Part shown: one piece after another, positions 44,561 through 56,230 of the stretch
Numbering within the stretch: the first letter of the stretch is position 1
Layout of the letters: each line of letters opens with the position of its first letter
Assembly: GCF_013249045.1 (NCBI RefSeq)
Contig: NZ_JABRWP010000008.1
Span: forward strand, 99,918-163,917
Length of the DNA stretch: 64,000 nucleotides
Reading direction: 5' to 3'
Source: Winogradskyella eckloniae
GTDB taxonomy: Bacteria > Bacteroidota > Bacteroidia > Flavobacteriales > Flavobacteriaceae
Notes under the pieces: generated by a model
Told to the model about the DNA's origin: nothing
What the model saw: the letters and a program-made list of their open reading frames with translations, nothing else
Databases searched by the model: none
Position numbers and translations under genes: made by a program

Positions 44561-45838
44561 CTATATTTTAATAATTTTAACAGCAGAGCGACCAGAATTA
44601 TTATGAAAATTAATAAAATAGGCACCTACAGCGAGTTCCGAAATATTAAAGCTATAGTTTTTTTCGGTAGCGTGATCAATTACATCACGTGCTAATTGTG
44701 ATATAAATTTTCCGTTGATATCATATAATTCTATTAAAATATTATCATCACTTTTAAAATCAATGGTTATTTCTATATGGTCTTCAACAGGATTTTTTAA
44801 GTTTTTAATTTGAATATGTTGAGATGTTGTGTCTAATTCTAAATCTGAAGTGGTAAGGCTTTCACTGGTGTACTTATATATTGTCGTTCCAGCAGCAAAT
44901 GCTGTGCTTTCATCAATAATATAAATTCTATTTAGATTGTTTCCTACATTTAAGTTGGTCCATGTTTCACCACCATCTTGTGTTTCGTAAAACCCAGTAG
45001 TGTGTCCGCCAAGCCAGCCATGTGTTTCTGATAAGAAGCCAACAGCTTGTATGTCGGTTTCTGTGGCTTCAAATTCTAGCCAATTTGTGCCACCATCAGT
45101 AGATTTAATGAGTTTGCCATTATAAGGTGCAACCGATTGCAAGGCACCAACAATAAAATCAGGGTTTTGTTCTAATGTTTGAATTTTCCAAATGTATTCA
45201 CCAGGAATATTTGAATTGTACAATGCTGTCCAAGTTAAACCGCCATCGGTAGTTTTTAAAATGAGTGCGCCGTCTTCGTTTTTTCCGGCAACATAACCTG
45301 TGTTTTCGTCCGTAAATAAAATTTCAACTAAGGCATCTGCATAGCTAGACATGTCAATAAAAGTCCATGTGTCACCACTATCGGTTGATTTTATAATGTG
45401 AGCAGGAGAAAAATAGGCACCACATCCATAAATAGTAGACGTTCCTATAGTGCTTAATCCGCAAATAGCGTTTGGATTTGGTGAGATGTTTTCAATTTCA
45501 GTCCAATTAATTCCGCCGTCAATGGTTTTAAAAACGGTTCCATTTAAGGTGCCAATAAATCCTATACTTTCGTTTAAAAATTCTATATTTCTAAAATAGT
45601 AACTTCCAGAAAGATTGTTTTCGTTTAGCTGTTCTGTCCAGGTTAAACCGCCATCTGTAGTTTTATATACCGCTGCGTAATAGCCATTGGCCGCCCAACC
45701 TGTAGAATTATTTAAGAAATAGACATCGTCAAAACGTTGACCATTGAGGTTAGGAACGATATTGGGAACAGGTTGCCAAGAAGACTGAGCAGAAATGGTC
45801 ATTCCAAATAATAGCAGGAGCAGCTTACATGTTTTCAT
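44561..45838 (-). CDS. YCF48/BNR-repeat protein with type IX secretion sorting domain
   Basis: A 425-residue secreted protein. The signal peptide (KTCKLLLLLFGMTISAQS) is followed by five or more Asp-box repeats, such as VYKTTDGGLTWTEQL, VFKTIDGGINWTEI, IIKSTDSGDTWTFI, LILKTTDGGLTWTALY and FYETQDGGETWTNL, which predict a beta-propeller. The C-terminal 80 residues (ITIDFKSDDNILIELYDING, FNISELAVGAYFINFHN) form a type A T9SS sorting domain. It should be exported by T9SS and anchored or released at the surface. The ligand is unknown. Confidence 0.88.
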   Translation of the reverse strand: MKTCKLLLLLFGMTISAQSSWQPVPNIVPNLNGQRFDDVYFLNNSTGWAANGYYAAVYKTTDGGLTWTEQLNENNLSGSYYFRNIEFLNESIGFIGTLNGTVFKTIDGGINWTEIENISPNPNAICGLSTIGTSTIYGCGAYFSPAHIIKSTDSGDTWTFIDMSSYADALVEILFTDENTGYVAGKNEDGALILKTTDGGLTWTALYNSNIPGEYIWKIQTLEQNPDFIVGALQSVAPYNGKLIKSTDGGTNWLEFEATETDIQAVGFLSETHGWLGGHTTGFYETQDGGETWTNLNVGNNLNRIYIIDESTAFAAGTTIYKYTSESLTTSDLELDTTSQHIQIKNLKNPVEDHIEITIDFKSDDNILIELYDINGKFISQLARDVIDHATEKNYSFNISELAVGAYFINFHNNSGRSAVKIIKI

Positions 45839-46011
45839 AGTTTAACTTTCAAATTACAAAGTTAAGAATCTGATTTTGCCTTTATAATTATTTTTGATTA
45901 GAAATTATTCAAATTTAGTTACAATTTGTAAGTTAATTACGTATTTGTGTTTTTAAATCAAAACTTTAATTTCATATTTGTATCATAAATAATAATTAAA
46001 ATTAAAAAGTT

Positions 46012-47676
46012 ATGTGCGGAATAGTATGCGCGTTTGATATAAAGCAAGAAGTAGATAGTTTAAGACCACAGGTTTTAGAAATGGCAAAAACGATTCGTCA
46101 TCGTGGACCAGACTGGAGTGGAATTTATAGCGATGATAAAGTAATCATGGCACATGAACGTTTGGCAATTGTGGATCCAGCCTCAGGGAAACAACCATTA
46201 TTTAGTGCAGATAAAAAATTAGTTTTAGCAGCAAATGGAGAGATTTATAACCATAGGGAAATAAGAAAGCAGTTTGAAGGAAAATACGATTTTCAAACGC
46301 AAAGTGATTGTGAAGTAATTTTGGCATTATACCAAGAAAAAGGTGTTGATTTTGTCGATGATATGAATGGTATTTTTGGATTTGCTATTTATGATTCAGA
46401 AAAGGATGAATATTTCATTGCAAGAGATCACATGGGAATTATACCACTTTATATAGGTTGGGATAAAAACGGCACTTTTTATGTGGCTTCAGAATTAAAA
46501 GCTTTAGAAGGAATTTGTACAAAAATTGAATTGTTTCCTCCAGGACATTATATGTCTAGTACAGATGGAGAATTTGTAAAATGGTATAACAGAGATTGGA
46601 AAGATTATGATGCCGTAAAAGAAAACGAAACTAGCATTGCTGAAGTGAAGCAAGCATTAGAGGATGCTGTACATAGACAACTAATGAGTGATGTGCCTTA
46701 TGGTGTTTTGTTGTCAGGAGGTTTAGATTCTTCTGTGACATCAGCCATTGCTAAAAAATATGCTCAAAAGCGTGTAGAATCTGATGATACAACTGATGCT
46801 TGGTGGCCACAGTTACATTCTTTTTCTGTTGGTTTAGAAGGCTCTCCAGATTTAGCAGCAGCTAAAAAAGTGGCAGATCATATTGGTACGGTGCATCATG
46901 AGATTAAATTTACAATTCAAGAAGGGTTAGATGCCATAAAAGATGTTATTTACAATATAGAAACTTATGATATAACAACAATTCGCTCGTCGACACCAAT
47001 GTATTTAATGGCGAGAGTAATTAAATCAATGGGTATAAAAATGGTATTATCTGGTGAAGGTGCAGATGAGATCTTTGGAGGTTATTTGTACTTTCATAAA
47101 GCACCTAATGCTCAAGAGTTTCATGAAGAAACAGTGCGTAAATTAGATAAACTTCATATGTACGATTGTTTAAGAGCTAATAAAAGTTTAGCGGCTTGGG
47201 GAATAGAAGGACGTGTGCCATTTTTAGATAAAGAGTTTATGGATGTTGCAATGGGCATCAATCCAAAAGATAAAATGATTAATGGCGAACGTATGGAAAA
47301 ATGGGTGGTTCGTAAAGCCTTTGAAGATATGATTCCAGAAAGCGTAGCATGGAGACAAAAAGAACAATTCTCAGATGGTGTAGGTTACAGTTGGATTGAT
47401 ACTTTAAAGGAATTGGTAGATAAAGAAGTGAGTGATGAGCAATTAGCCAATGCAAAATTCCGTTATCCAATTAACACACCTTTAAACAAAGAAGAGTATT
47501 ATTATAGAAGTATTTTTGAAAGTCATTTCCCAAGTGATGCAGCCGCATTATCTGTGCCACAAGAAGCAAGTGTAGCTTGTAGTACAGCAACAGCATTAGA
47601 GTGGGATGAGGCATTTAAAAACATGAATGATCCTTCTGGAAGAGCCATAGCTAACGTACATGATAAGGCCTACTAA
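46012..47676 (+). CDS. asnB: Asparagine synthase B (glutamine-hydrolysing)
   Basis: A 554-residue enzyme making asparagine from aspartate, glutamine and ATP. The class II glutaminase begins at Cys2 (MCGIVCAFD), with IRHRGPDWSGIY near 28-39 and AANGEIYNHREIR near 73. The synthase domain has the PP-loop VLLSGGLDSSVTSAIAKKYA near residues 232-251 and VLSGEGADEIFGGYLYFHKA near 345. Length and layout match Escherichia coli AsnB. Single gene, divergent from the T9SS-cargo gene. Confidence 0.97.
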   Translation: MCGIVCAFDIKQEVDSLRPQVLEMAKTIRHRGPDWSGIYSDDKVIMAHERLAIVDPASGKQPLFSADKKLVLAANGEIYNHREIRKQFEGKYDFQTQSDCEVILALYQEKGVDFVDDMNGIFGFAIYDSEKDEYFIARDHMGIIPLYIGWDKNGTFYVASELKALEGICTKIELFPPGHYMSSTDGEFVKWYNRDWKDYDAVKENETSIAEVKQALEDAVHRQLMSDVPYGVLLSGGLDSSVTSAIAKKYAQKRVESDDTTDAWWPQLHSFSVGLEGSPDLAAAKKVADHIGTVHHEIKFTIQEGLDAIKDVIYNIETYDITTIRSSTPMYLMARVIKSMGIKMVLSGEGADEIFGGYLYFHKAPNAQEFHEETVRKLDKLHMYDCLRANKSLAAWGIEGRVPFLDKEFMDVAMGINPKDKMINGERMEKWVVRKAFEDMIPESVAWRQKEQFSDGVGYSWIDTLKELVDKEVSDEQLANAKFRYPINTPLNKEEYYYRSIFESHFPSDAAALSVPQEASVACSTATALEWDEAFKNMNDPSGRAIANVHDKAY

Positions 47677-47729
47677 AAAAGGACTGTAAAAGTGGTTTTA
47701 TTAACCTAATCATTATAAAATTAACTTAT

Positions 47730-47753
47730 AAAATCTCGCTTCTGCGAGATTTT
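47730..47753 (+). terminator. Terminator-like hairpin after asnB
   Basis: AAAATCTCGC (47730-47739) pairs with GCGAGATTTT (47744-47753) around TTCT. The T-run is short. Confidence 0.7.
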
Positions 47754-49954
<2,201 letters not shown>

Positions 49955-49993
49955 ATTAGATTTTTAAATACAATTCTGAACTAGAAATTCAGT

Positions 49994-50023
49994 AAAAAAA
50001 CACCCAATTTTGGGTGTTTTTTT
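49994..50023 (+). terminator. Terminator after gyrB
   Basis: AAAAAAACACCCA (49994-50006) pairs with TGGGTGTTTTTTT around ATTT; a T-run closes it. Confidence 0.93.
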
Positions 50024-50135
50024 ATAAATTATTTCAAAATTTAAAATATGAGCGCGAATATTGTGTTATAAATAGGGTAAAGTCTTGATATTCAATTTAT
50101 TTTTTTATGTTTATACCAATCTAAATCAATTATTT

Positions 50136-51185
50136 ATGAAAAAAATTATTACGCTATTTATTTGTGCTGTAAGCTTTCAAATTGCTAAAGCTCAGGACTT
50201 GGAAACAATACTATTAGCTGCAGACGATGCAAGTTTATTGTCGCAAAACTATTTAAATCCAGCGATGGAAGGTTTAATGTATAGTATGAACGGAGGATGG
50301 GCTACAACTGCCAAAGTACATAAAACCTTTGGGTTTGATTTAACTATAGGTGCAAATGCGTCGTTGGTTCCAGAAGAAGCTAAAGCTTTTGCATTTGTTC
50401 CTGGTGATTATACATATCTTTCTCTACCAAATGGCGAAAATGAGCTTCAAACGATAATGAGTGAAGATGATTCTGAAGTTTTGGTAGATGTAAGAATACC
50501 AGATGAAAACGGAAGTGGTACATATAAAGTAGTAAGTTTTACGATGCCTGGAGGTATTACAGAAGATTTACCAGTGAATGCAGTCCCAGCACCAACGGTT
50601 CAAGTTGGTTTTGGTTTGCCATTCAAAACAGATATCAAGGCACGTTTTGTACCTACCCAAAGTTATGATGATGTAGAAGCAAAGTTACTTGGTTTTGGTT
50701 TACAGCATGATTTAACACAATATTTAGGCATTGTAGATACATCGCCATTAAGTGTTTCTTTATTGGGTGCATTTACTAATATGAGTGTTGTTTATGCAAT
50801 GTCAGATGAAGATGCTACTGATAACGTTGAGGTTGTTGATGGTGAAGCTGAATTTAAGATGAATACCTGGACGGTTCAGGCGTTAGCATCATTAGACTTT
50901 AAGTTGTTGACTTTATACGGTAGTTTAGGATATAATAGTGGTACAACAACGACAAAAATGAAAGGGGATTATATATTAACGTATGATGTAGAAGACAGTA
51001 ATGGCAATCAAATTGGTACTGTAGATGAGCAAATATCAGATCCTATAAATTTAGAATTTGAAACGACAGGAATGCGAGCAACTTTAGGTGCGAGAATAAA
51101 TCTCAGTATCTTTAAAATATTTGCAGATTACACGTTTCAAGATTATAATACAGCAACTGTAGGTATAGCATTCAGCGTACGGTAA
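50136..51185 (+). CDS. DUF6588-like outer-membrane protein
   Basis: A 349-residue protein from ATG 50136 (MKKIITLFICAVSFQIAKAQ, a signal peptide ending KAQ); an in-frame upstream start at 50085 would put 17 residues before the signal and is unlikely. The segments DDASLLSQNYLNPAMEGLMY, FGFDLTIGANASLVP and PTVQVGFGLPFKTDIKARF, and the end VGIAFSVR with terminal aromatic/hydrophobic pattern, fit a beta-barrel of the DUF6588 type in Bacteroidota. Function unknown. Confidence 0.75.
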   Translation: MKKIITLFICAVSFQIAKAQDLETILLAADDASLLSQNYLNPAMEGLMYSMNGGWATTAKVHKTFGFDLTIGANASLVPEEAKAFAFVPGDYTYLSLPNGENELQTIMSEDDSEVLVDVRIPDENGSGTYKVVSFTMPGGITEDLPVNAVPAPTVQVGFGLPFKTDIKARFVPTQSYDDVEAKLLGFGLQHDLTQYLGIVDTSPLSVSLLGAFTNMSVVYAMSDEDATDNVEVVDGEAEFKMNTWTVQALASLDFKLLTLYGSLGYNSGTTTTKMKGDYILTYDVEDSNGNQIGTVDEQISDPINLEFETTGMRATLGARINLSIFKIFADYTFQDYNTATVGIAFSVR

Positions 51186-51206
51186 TACAACACATAACAT
51201 ATAAAT

Positions 51207-51237
51207 AAAAAGCGCAAGATTTAAGCTTGCGCTTTTT
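51207..51237 (+). terminator. Terminator after the outer-membrane protein gene
   Basis: AAAAAGCGCAAG (51207-51218) pairs perfectly with CTTGCGCTTTTT (51226-51237). Confidence 0.93.
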
Positions 51238-51258
51238 CATTTTAACTAATTTTATTCG

Positions 51259-51266
51259 TAAATTTG
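51259..51266 (+). promoter_or_regulatory. -7 box upstream of mdh
   Basis: TAAATTTG is an exact TAnnTTTG match in the context TTCGTAAATTTG, the same 12-mer as before eno. The mdh ATG follows after 48 nt. Confidence 0.6.
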
Positions 51267-51314
51267 TGTTCATTTGAAACATGTAATTTCACATTTAAAT
51301 AAACATAAATAATT

Positions 51315-52241
51315 ATGAAAGTAACCGTAGTTGGCGCAGGTGCAGTAGGTGCAAGTTGTGCAGAGTATATTGCCATTAAAAACTTTGCTTCAGAAGTTGT
51401 AATTTTAGATATTAAAGAAGGCTATGCAGAAGGTAAAGCAATGGACCTTATGCAGTGTGCATCCTTAAATGGATTTGACACTAAAATAACTGGTAGTACA
51501 AATGATTATTCAAAAACTGCAGGTAGCGATATTTGTGTCATTACGTCTGGTATTCCTCGTAAACCAGGAATGACTCGTGAAGAGTTAATAGGTATTAACG
51601 CTGGTATTGTAAAAATGGTTTCTGCCAGTTTAGTAGAACATTCTCCAAATACAATTCTTATTGTGGTTAGTAACCCAATGGATACTATGACGTATTTGGC
51701 TCATAAAGTAACAGGTCTACCTAAGCATAGAATTATAGGAATGGGTGGCGCGTTAGATTCTGCACGTTTTAAGTACAGATTAGCAGAAGCGTTAGAAGCA
51801 CCTATCAGTGATGTAGACGGCATGGTAATTGGTGGACATAGTGATAAAGGTATGGTACCATTAATATCTCATGCAACAAGAAACAGTATAAAAGTTTCTG
51901 AGTTTATTTCAGCAGAAAGATTAGAGCAAGTTGCAGCAGATACTAAAGTTGGTGGTGCAACATTAACAGGTTTATTAGGAACATCAGCATGGTATGCTCC
52001 AGGTGCAGCAGTAAGTGGCTTAGTACAAGCAATAGCTTGTGATCAAAAGAAAATTTTCCCATGTTCTACATTATTAGATGGTGAATATGGATTAAGTGAC
52101 CTTTGTATTGGTGTACCAGTAATTTTAGGTAGAAATGGAATAGAAAAGATTGTTGATGTACCTTTAAGTGATGCTGAAAAAGCACACATGGCAGAAAGTG
52201 CAGAAGGTGTTAAGAAAACAAATGGTCTTTTAGAATTATAA
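51315..52241 (+). CDS. mdh: Malate dehydrogenase
   Basis: A 308-residue NAD-dependent enzyme of the LDH-like MDH type. The Rossmann motif GAGAVGASCAEYIA is near residues 7-20 and VVILDIKEGYAEGKAMDL near 31. Substrate-binding arginines are in SGIPRKPGMTREEL near 78, the Asn/Asp region in VSNPMDTMTYLA near 119, and the catalytic His in GGHSDKGMVPL near 174. It oxidises malate to oxaloacetate, the substrate of GltA (at 6.3 kb). Confidence 0.97.
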   Translation: MKVTVVGAGAVGASCAEYIAIKNFASEVVILDIKEGYAEGKAMDLMQCASLNGFDTKITGSTNDYSKTAGSDICVITSGIPRKPGMTREELIGINAGIVKMVSASLVEHSPNTILIVVSNPMDTMTYLAHKVTGLPKHRIIGMGGALDSARFKYRLAEALEAPISDVDGMVIGGHSDKGMVPLISHATRNSIKVSEFISAERLEQVAADTKVGGATLTGLLGTSAWYAPGAAVSGLVQAIACDQKKIFPCSTLLDGEYGLSDLCIGVPVILGRNGIEKIVDVPLSDAEKAHMAESAEGVKKTNGLLEL

Positions 52242-52277
52242 GATTATATAATAGATTGCACTATATTAATAGTATAG

Positions 52278-52312
52278 AATTGCTCTCATTACGTTTTGGG
52301 AGCAATTTTTTT
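52278..52312 (+). terminator. Terminator after mdh
   Basis: AATTGCTC (52278-52285) pairs with GAGCAATT (52300-52307), extended inward by three pairs, with seven T in 52306-52312. It overlaps the promoter region of the next gene. Confidence 0.85.
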
Positions 52313-52323
52313 GTCTATATTTG
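52296..52323 (+). promoter_or_regulatory. Promoter overlapping the mdh terminator; leaderless start likely
   Basis: TTG at 52296-52298 and TATATTTG at 52316-52323 (exact TAnnTTTG) are 17 nt apart. The next start codon, ATG at 52328, is 4 nt after the -7 box, so transcription would begin at or next to the A of ATG. Confidence 0.55.
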
Positions 52324-52327
52324 GCGC

Positions 52328-52939
52328 ATGAAAACCAAATTGCATTTTGGATTATTAATTGTACTCTTAGCGTTTTTAGGAACGTTTTATGAGCAAAATA
52401 CAGTACCAAATCAGCAAATTGTTATTCAGTTTTCAAAAGATACGACTTCAATTGAGGACACTGAAAATGCTATTCAGTCCATCCAGGAGAAACTGAAACG
52501 TATTGGTGTTACGGATATTACCATTGGTCAAAGTCATTCAGGTCAATTAAGAATTACCTATTTTAGTGAGGCAGACGTCACTCAAATCCAAAATGCGCTT
52601 TACAGTACTGAAAACTTTCAGATTTCTAAAAATATAGCAGATCAGTCGTCATCAGAGATTCCAGATCGACAAAATACAAATGATTATAAGCTTAATATAT
52701 CTGAAATTAAGTTGCAATCGCCTATAGCTTGGGATTTAGAAGGTACTCAAGTTGTTGAATGTAATTATAAAACAGATCAACCTCATACGTTAAAAGTACA
52801 AAACTCAGGTAATCAGGTTGATACTGAATTAAGGAATGGTGCCGTAAATACAATAGTGGCATCGTATAAAACGGCGGCAATTGCTAAAAATACTTCCACG
52901 TATAAGATTCCAGAAGTGCGTGCCGGACCTCTACTTTAA
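52328..52939 (+). CDS. Membrane-anchored protein resembling a SecD P1 half
   Basis: A 203-residue protein starting at ATG 52328 (MKTKLHFGLLIVLLAFLGTF, a signal anchor); an earlier in-frame codon at 52256 would start upstream of the promoter. Residues about 30-90 hold an alpha/beta domain: AIQSIQEKLKRIGVTDITI, then SGQLRITYFSEADVTQIQNA. It aligns by eye with the SecDF P1 region in the same window (AFEVLRKRIDKFGVTSPNIQ, NSGRILLELPGAKDIERVKD). The C-terminal part ends VRAGPLL and is unrecognised. It is 177 nt upstream of secDF; a role with SecDF is inference. Confidence 0.6.
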   Translation: MKTKLHFGLLIVLLAFLGTFYEQNTVPNQQIVIQFSKDTTSIEDTENAIQSIQEKLKRIGVTDITIGQSHSGQLRITYFSEADVTQIQNALYSTENFQISKNIADQSSSEIPDRQNTNDYKLNISEIKLQSPIAWDLEGTQVVECNYKTDQPHTLKVQNSGNQVDTELRNGAVNTIVASYKTAAIAKNTSTYKIPEVRAGPLL

Positions 52940-53022
52940 AGAATTTTTAATCAGAAAAATTCTATACCCAAAACACAAGCTTTTGTCAATCAAAAAGCTA
53001 AACATCTAATTCAAAAAAAATA

Positions 53023-53053
53023 TTGTCGAATTATAGTGTAAAGGCTATATTTG
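53023..53053 (+). promoter_or_regulatory. Promoter upstream of secDF
   Basis: TTG at 53023-53025 and TATATTTG at 53046-53053 are 20 nt apart, a good match to the Bacteroidota -33/-7 pattern. The leader to the secDF ATG at 53117 is about 58 nt. Confidence 0.65.
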
Positions 53054-53116
53054 CGCGCTAGTTTAAAGCACTAGTACAATACACTAACAGACAATTCGAT
53101 ATTAAAAACAACAACA

Positions 53117-56100
53117 ATGCAAAACAAAGGAATAATTAAGCTTTTTGCGCTTTTATTTGGTTTGGTAAGTATTTATCAATTATCATTTACGTTTAAAGCT
53201 AATCAAATTGAAGATACTGCAAAACAAGCAGCAGTAGCAAAGTATGCAGATACAGAAGCAGATTACCAAACAAACAGAACAATAGAAGAGGTACGTTACC
53301 TTGATTCATTAAAGACTTCTAAAATAAAAGTAGGAGACAAATTTGAATCAATAGATGTCTATAATTTAGGTATAGCACAATATGATTATACTGAGGTAGA
53401 AAACAATGCCATGAATTTAGGTTTAGACCTTAAAGGTGGTATTAATGTTATTCTTCAGATTTCAGTAAGAGATATCTTAAAGGGATTATCTGATAATAGT
53501 AAAGATCCTGTATTTAATAAAGCCTTGGATGATGCTGAAGAATTACAAAAAGATTCTCAAGATTCTTATTTACAATCGTTTTTTACGGCGTTTGACGCGA
53601 TTAAGGGAGACACGAAATTAGCATCTCCAGATATTTTTGCTAACCGATCTAACCTAGGTGTTATTTCTTCAGATATGTCAGACAATGATGTTAAAGGCAT
53701 TGTTGAAACTAAAATTGACGAGTCTATCGTATCTGCGTTTGAGGTATTGCGTAAACGTATAGATAAATTTGGTGTAACCTCACCAAACATACAACGTTTA
53801 GGAAACTCTGGTCGTATTCTTTTAGAATTACCTGGAGCAAAGGATATAGAGCGTGTTAAGGACTTAGTAACTAAAACGGCTCAATTACAGTTTTGGGACA
53901 CGTATAAAGCGCAAGACGTTTTACCATATATTATGGAAGTTAACCAGAAAATGGTTGAAGAAAATAAAGCAAAAGAAACTGTAGAAGAAGTTGCAGAAGT
54001 AACAGAGGAACAAGATGCGACTTCAGATGCCATTGATGATTTAACAGGGCAAATAGAATCAGACTCTACAAGTACGGCGAGTTTAGAGGATATCTACCCA
54101 ATTGGTATTCAAGAATTCGGAAGAGGTGGTTCTGTAATCGGTATTTTCTTAAAGAAAGATAAAGAAAAAGTATTAGCGAATTTAAATGCTTCTAAAAATA
54201 GAGCATTGTTACCGGCAGAAATGCGTTACGTTAAGTTTGCTTGGGGACTTCAGGCAGAGGATTCTGAGTATTCAGAATTATATGCTATAAAGGGAAATAG
54301 AGAAAACGAACCTAAATTAAGTGGTGCTGTTATTACAGATGCAGGGCAAGATTACGATCAATTAAACAGACCAGCTGTTAGTATGCAGATGGATCCAAGA
54401 GGAGCAAAAATTTGGGAAGAAATGACCAAAGAAGCTAACCAAACAGATGGTAACATTGCTATCGTTTTAGATAATATTGTGTATTCTGCACCTGGTGTTA
54501 CACAATCTGGAGGAATTTCAGGAGGTAGATCTCAAATTTCTGGTTCATTTACTTTAGCAGAAGCAGTAGATTTAGCAAACGTATTAAGAGCAGGTAAATT
54601 ACCTGCATCTGCAGAGATTGTACAAGCAGATGAGGTTGGTCCTTCTTTAGGACAAGAAGCTATTGATAGTGGAATGAAATCTTTCATTATAGCTTTAGCA
54701 TTTGTTTTAATTTGGATGATATTTTACTACGGTAAAGCAGGTGGATTTGCAGATATCGCTTTATTATTTAATATCTTATTAATCTTTGGAGTATTAGCAA
54801 GTTTAGGCGCAGTACTTACCTTACCAGGTATTGCAGGTATTGTATTAACTATTGGTATATCAGTAGATGCTAACGTGCTTATTTTTGAACGTATAAGGGA
54901 AGAACTAGCAAAAGGTAAATCTCAAAAAGAATCGATTAAGGACGGTTTTTCTAATGCATTGTCTTCAATATTAGATGCCAATATTACTACAGGTTTAACG
55001 GCTTTAATATTATTTGTATTCGGTACAGGTCCAATTAAAGGTTTTGCGACAACATTAATCATCGGTATATTAACGTCTTTATTTACAGCTATTTTTATTA
55101 CACGTTTATTAATAGATTGGTATATCAATAGAGGTGGTAAATTAGAGTTCTCAACAGGTTTAACTAAAAACTTATTTAAGAATGTTAATATCGATTTCCT
55201 TAGAAAACGTAAAATTGCTTATATCTTATCTGGTGGATTAATATTGGCAAGTTTAGGATCTCTATTTTTTGGAGCAAAATTAGATCAAGGTATTGACTTT
55301 GTAGGAGGACGAACATACCAAGTACGTTTTGCTCAGGATATGAGTGTTGAAGAAGTAAAAAATGATCTACATTCTGTATTTGAAAGTGCTGAAGTTAAAA
55401 CGATAGGTGGCGCTAATCAGTTAAAAATTTCTACCAAATACTTAGTAGAAGATAGTTCTACTGAAGCAGATGAAAAAGTGCAATCAATGTTGTTTACAGC
55501 ATTGCAAAAATATCTGCCAGAAGGGATGACATATGCAGAGTTTTTAGATGGTTCTGGAGATAAAAAAATAGGTAAAATGTTATCTAGTAAAGTGAGTCCA
55601 ACGATTGCAGATGATATTAAGAAATCATCTATTTGGGCAATTTTAGGATCTTTAGTTGTGGTTTTCTTATATATCTTACTAAGATTTAAGAAATGGCAAT
55701 TCTCTTTAGGTGCTGTTGCCGCAGTATTCCATGATGTGCTTATTGTATTAGGTATCTATTCATTAACATGGCGTTTTATGCCATTTAGTATGGAAATAGA
55801 TCAAACGTTTATAGCAGCTATCTTAACCGTTATTGGTTACTCATTAAATGATACGGTTGTTGTTTTCGATAGAATTAGAGAGTACTTTAATGAAAACTTA
55901 GGTTGGAGCTTTGATACTACTATAAACAAGTCTATAAACAGTACAATTTCTAGAACCTTAAATACGTCGTTAACAACCTTAGTGGTGTTATTGGCAATGT
56001 TTATATTTGGTGCAGATTCACTTAAAGATTTATTATTTGCATTAATTGTAGGTGTTATTGTAGGTACATATTCTTCTGTGTTTATTGCAACACCAATAAT

Positions 56101-56176
56101 GTATGATACAGCTAAGAAAGGAAATGCAACAGATGCACTTAAGAAAAAAGTGAAAGACGTTGAAGAAGACGCTTAA
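53117..56176 (+). CDS. secDF: Protein translocase subunit SecDF (fused)
   Basis: A 1019-residue fusion of SecD and SecF that pulls exported proteins across the inner membrane using the proton gradient. The SecD part has TM1 near 7-25, LGLDLKGGINVILQIS near residues 102-117 (D1 motif), a periplasmic P1 domain with AFEVLRKRIDKFGVT, and GQEAIDSGMKSFIIALAFVL then SVDANVLIFERIREELAKGK. The SecF part begins near 695 (FGAKLDQGIDFVGGRTYQV) and includes GYSLNDTVVVFDRIREYFNE. An acidic Thr/Glu-rich insert occupies about 282-325. The fusion is typical of Bacteroidota. Confidence 0.98.
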   Translation: MQNKGIIKLFALLFGLVSIYQLSFTFKANQIEDTAKQAAVAKYADTEADYQTNRTIEEVRYLDSLKTSKIKVGDKFESIDVYNLGIAQYDYTEVENNAMNLGLDLKGGINVILQISVRDILKGLSDNSKDPVFNKALDDAEELQKDSQDSYLQSFFTAFDAIKGDTKLASPDIFANRSNLGVISSDMSDNDVKGIVETKIDESIVSAFEVLRKRIDKFGVTSPNIQRLGNSGRILLELPGAKDIERVKDLVTKTAQLQFWDTYKAQDVLPYIMEVNQKMVEENKAKETVEEVAEVTEEQDATSDAIDDLTGQIESDSTSTASLEDIYPIGIQEFGRGGSVIGIFLKKDKEKVLANLNASKNRALLPAEMRYVKFAWGLQAEDSEYSELYAIKGNRENEPKLSGAVITDAGQDYDQLNRPAVSMQMDPRGAKIWEEMTKEANQTDGNIAIVLDNIVYSAPGVTQSGGISGGRSQISGSFTLAEAVDLANVLRAGKLPASAEIVQADEVGPSLGQEAIDSGMKSFIIALAFVLIWMIFYYGKAGGFADIALLFNILLIFGVLASLGAVLTLPGIAGIVLTIGISVDANVLIFERIREELAKGKSQKESIKDGFSNALSSILDANITTGLTALILFVFGTGPIKGFATTLIIGILTSLFTAIFITRLLIDWYINRGGKLEFSTGLTKNLFKNVNIDFLRKRKIAYILSGGLILASLGSLFFGAKLDQGIDFVGGRTYQVRFAQDMSVEEVKNDLHSVFESAEVKTIGGANQLKISTKYLVEDSSTEADEKVQSMLFTALQKYLPEGMTYAEFLDGSGDKKIGKMLSSKVSPTIADDIKKSSIWAILGSLVVVFLYILLRFKKWQFSLGAVAAVFHDVLIVLGIYSLTWRFMPFSMEIDQTFIAAILTVIGYSLNDTVVVFDRIREYFNENLGWSFDTTINKSINSTISRTLNTSLTTLVVLLAMFIFGADSLKDLLFALIVGVIVGTYSSVFIATPIMYDTAKKGNATDALKKKVKDVEEDA

Positions 56177-56197
56177 GCTGATTTAACATAGAATACT

Positions 56198-56229
56198 AAA
56201 AAGCCTTTCTTAATTGAAAGGCTTTTTTA
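56198..56229. terminator. Terminator after secDF
   Basis: AAAAAGCCTTTC (56198-56209) pairs with GAAAGGCTTTTT around TTAATT. It lies 2 nt from the stop of the convergent membrane-protein gene and can serve both strands. Confidence 0.92.
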
Positions 56230-56230
56230 T

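Noticed and set aside
52256..52327. Longer start for the SecD-P1-like protein
   Set aside because: The added 24 residues lie over the mdh terminator and promoter; the ATG at 52328 starts a proper membrane anchor.
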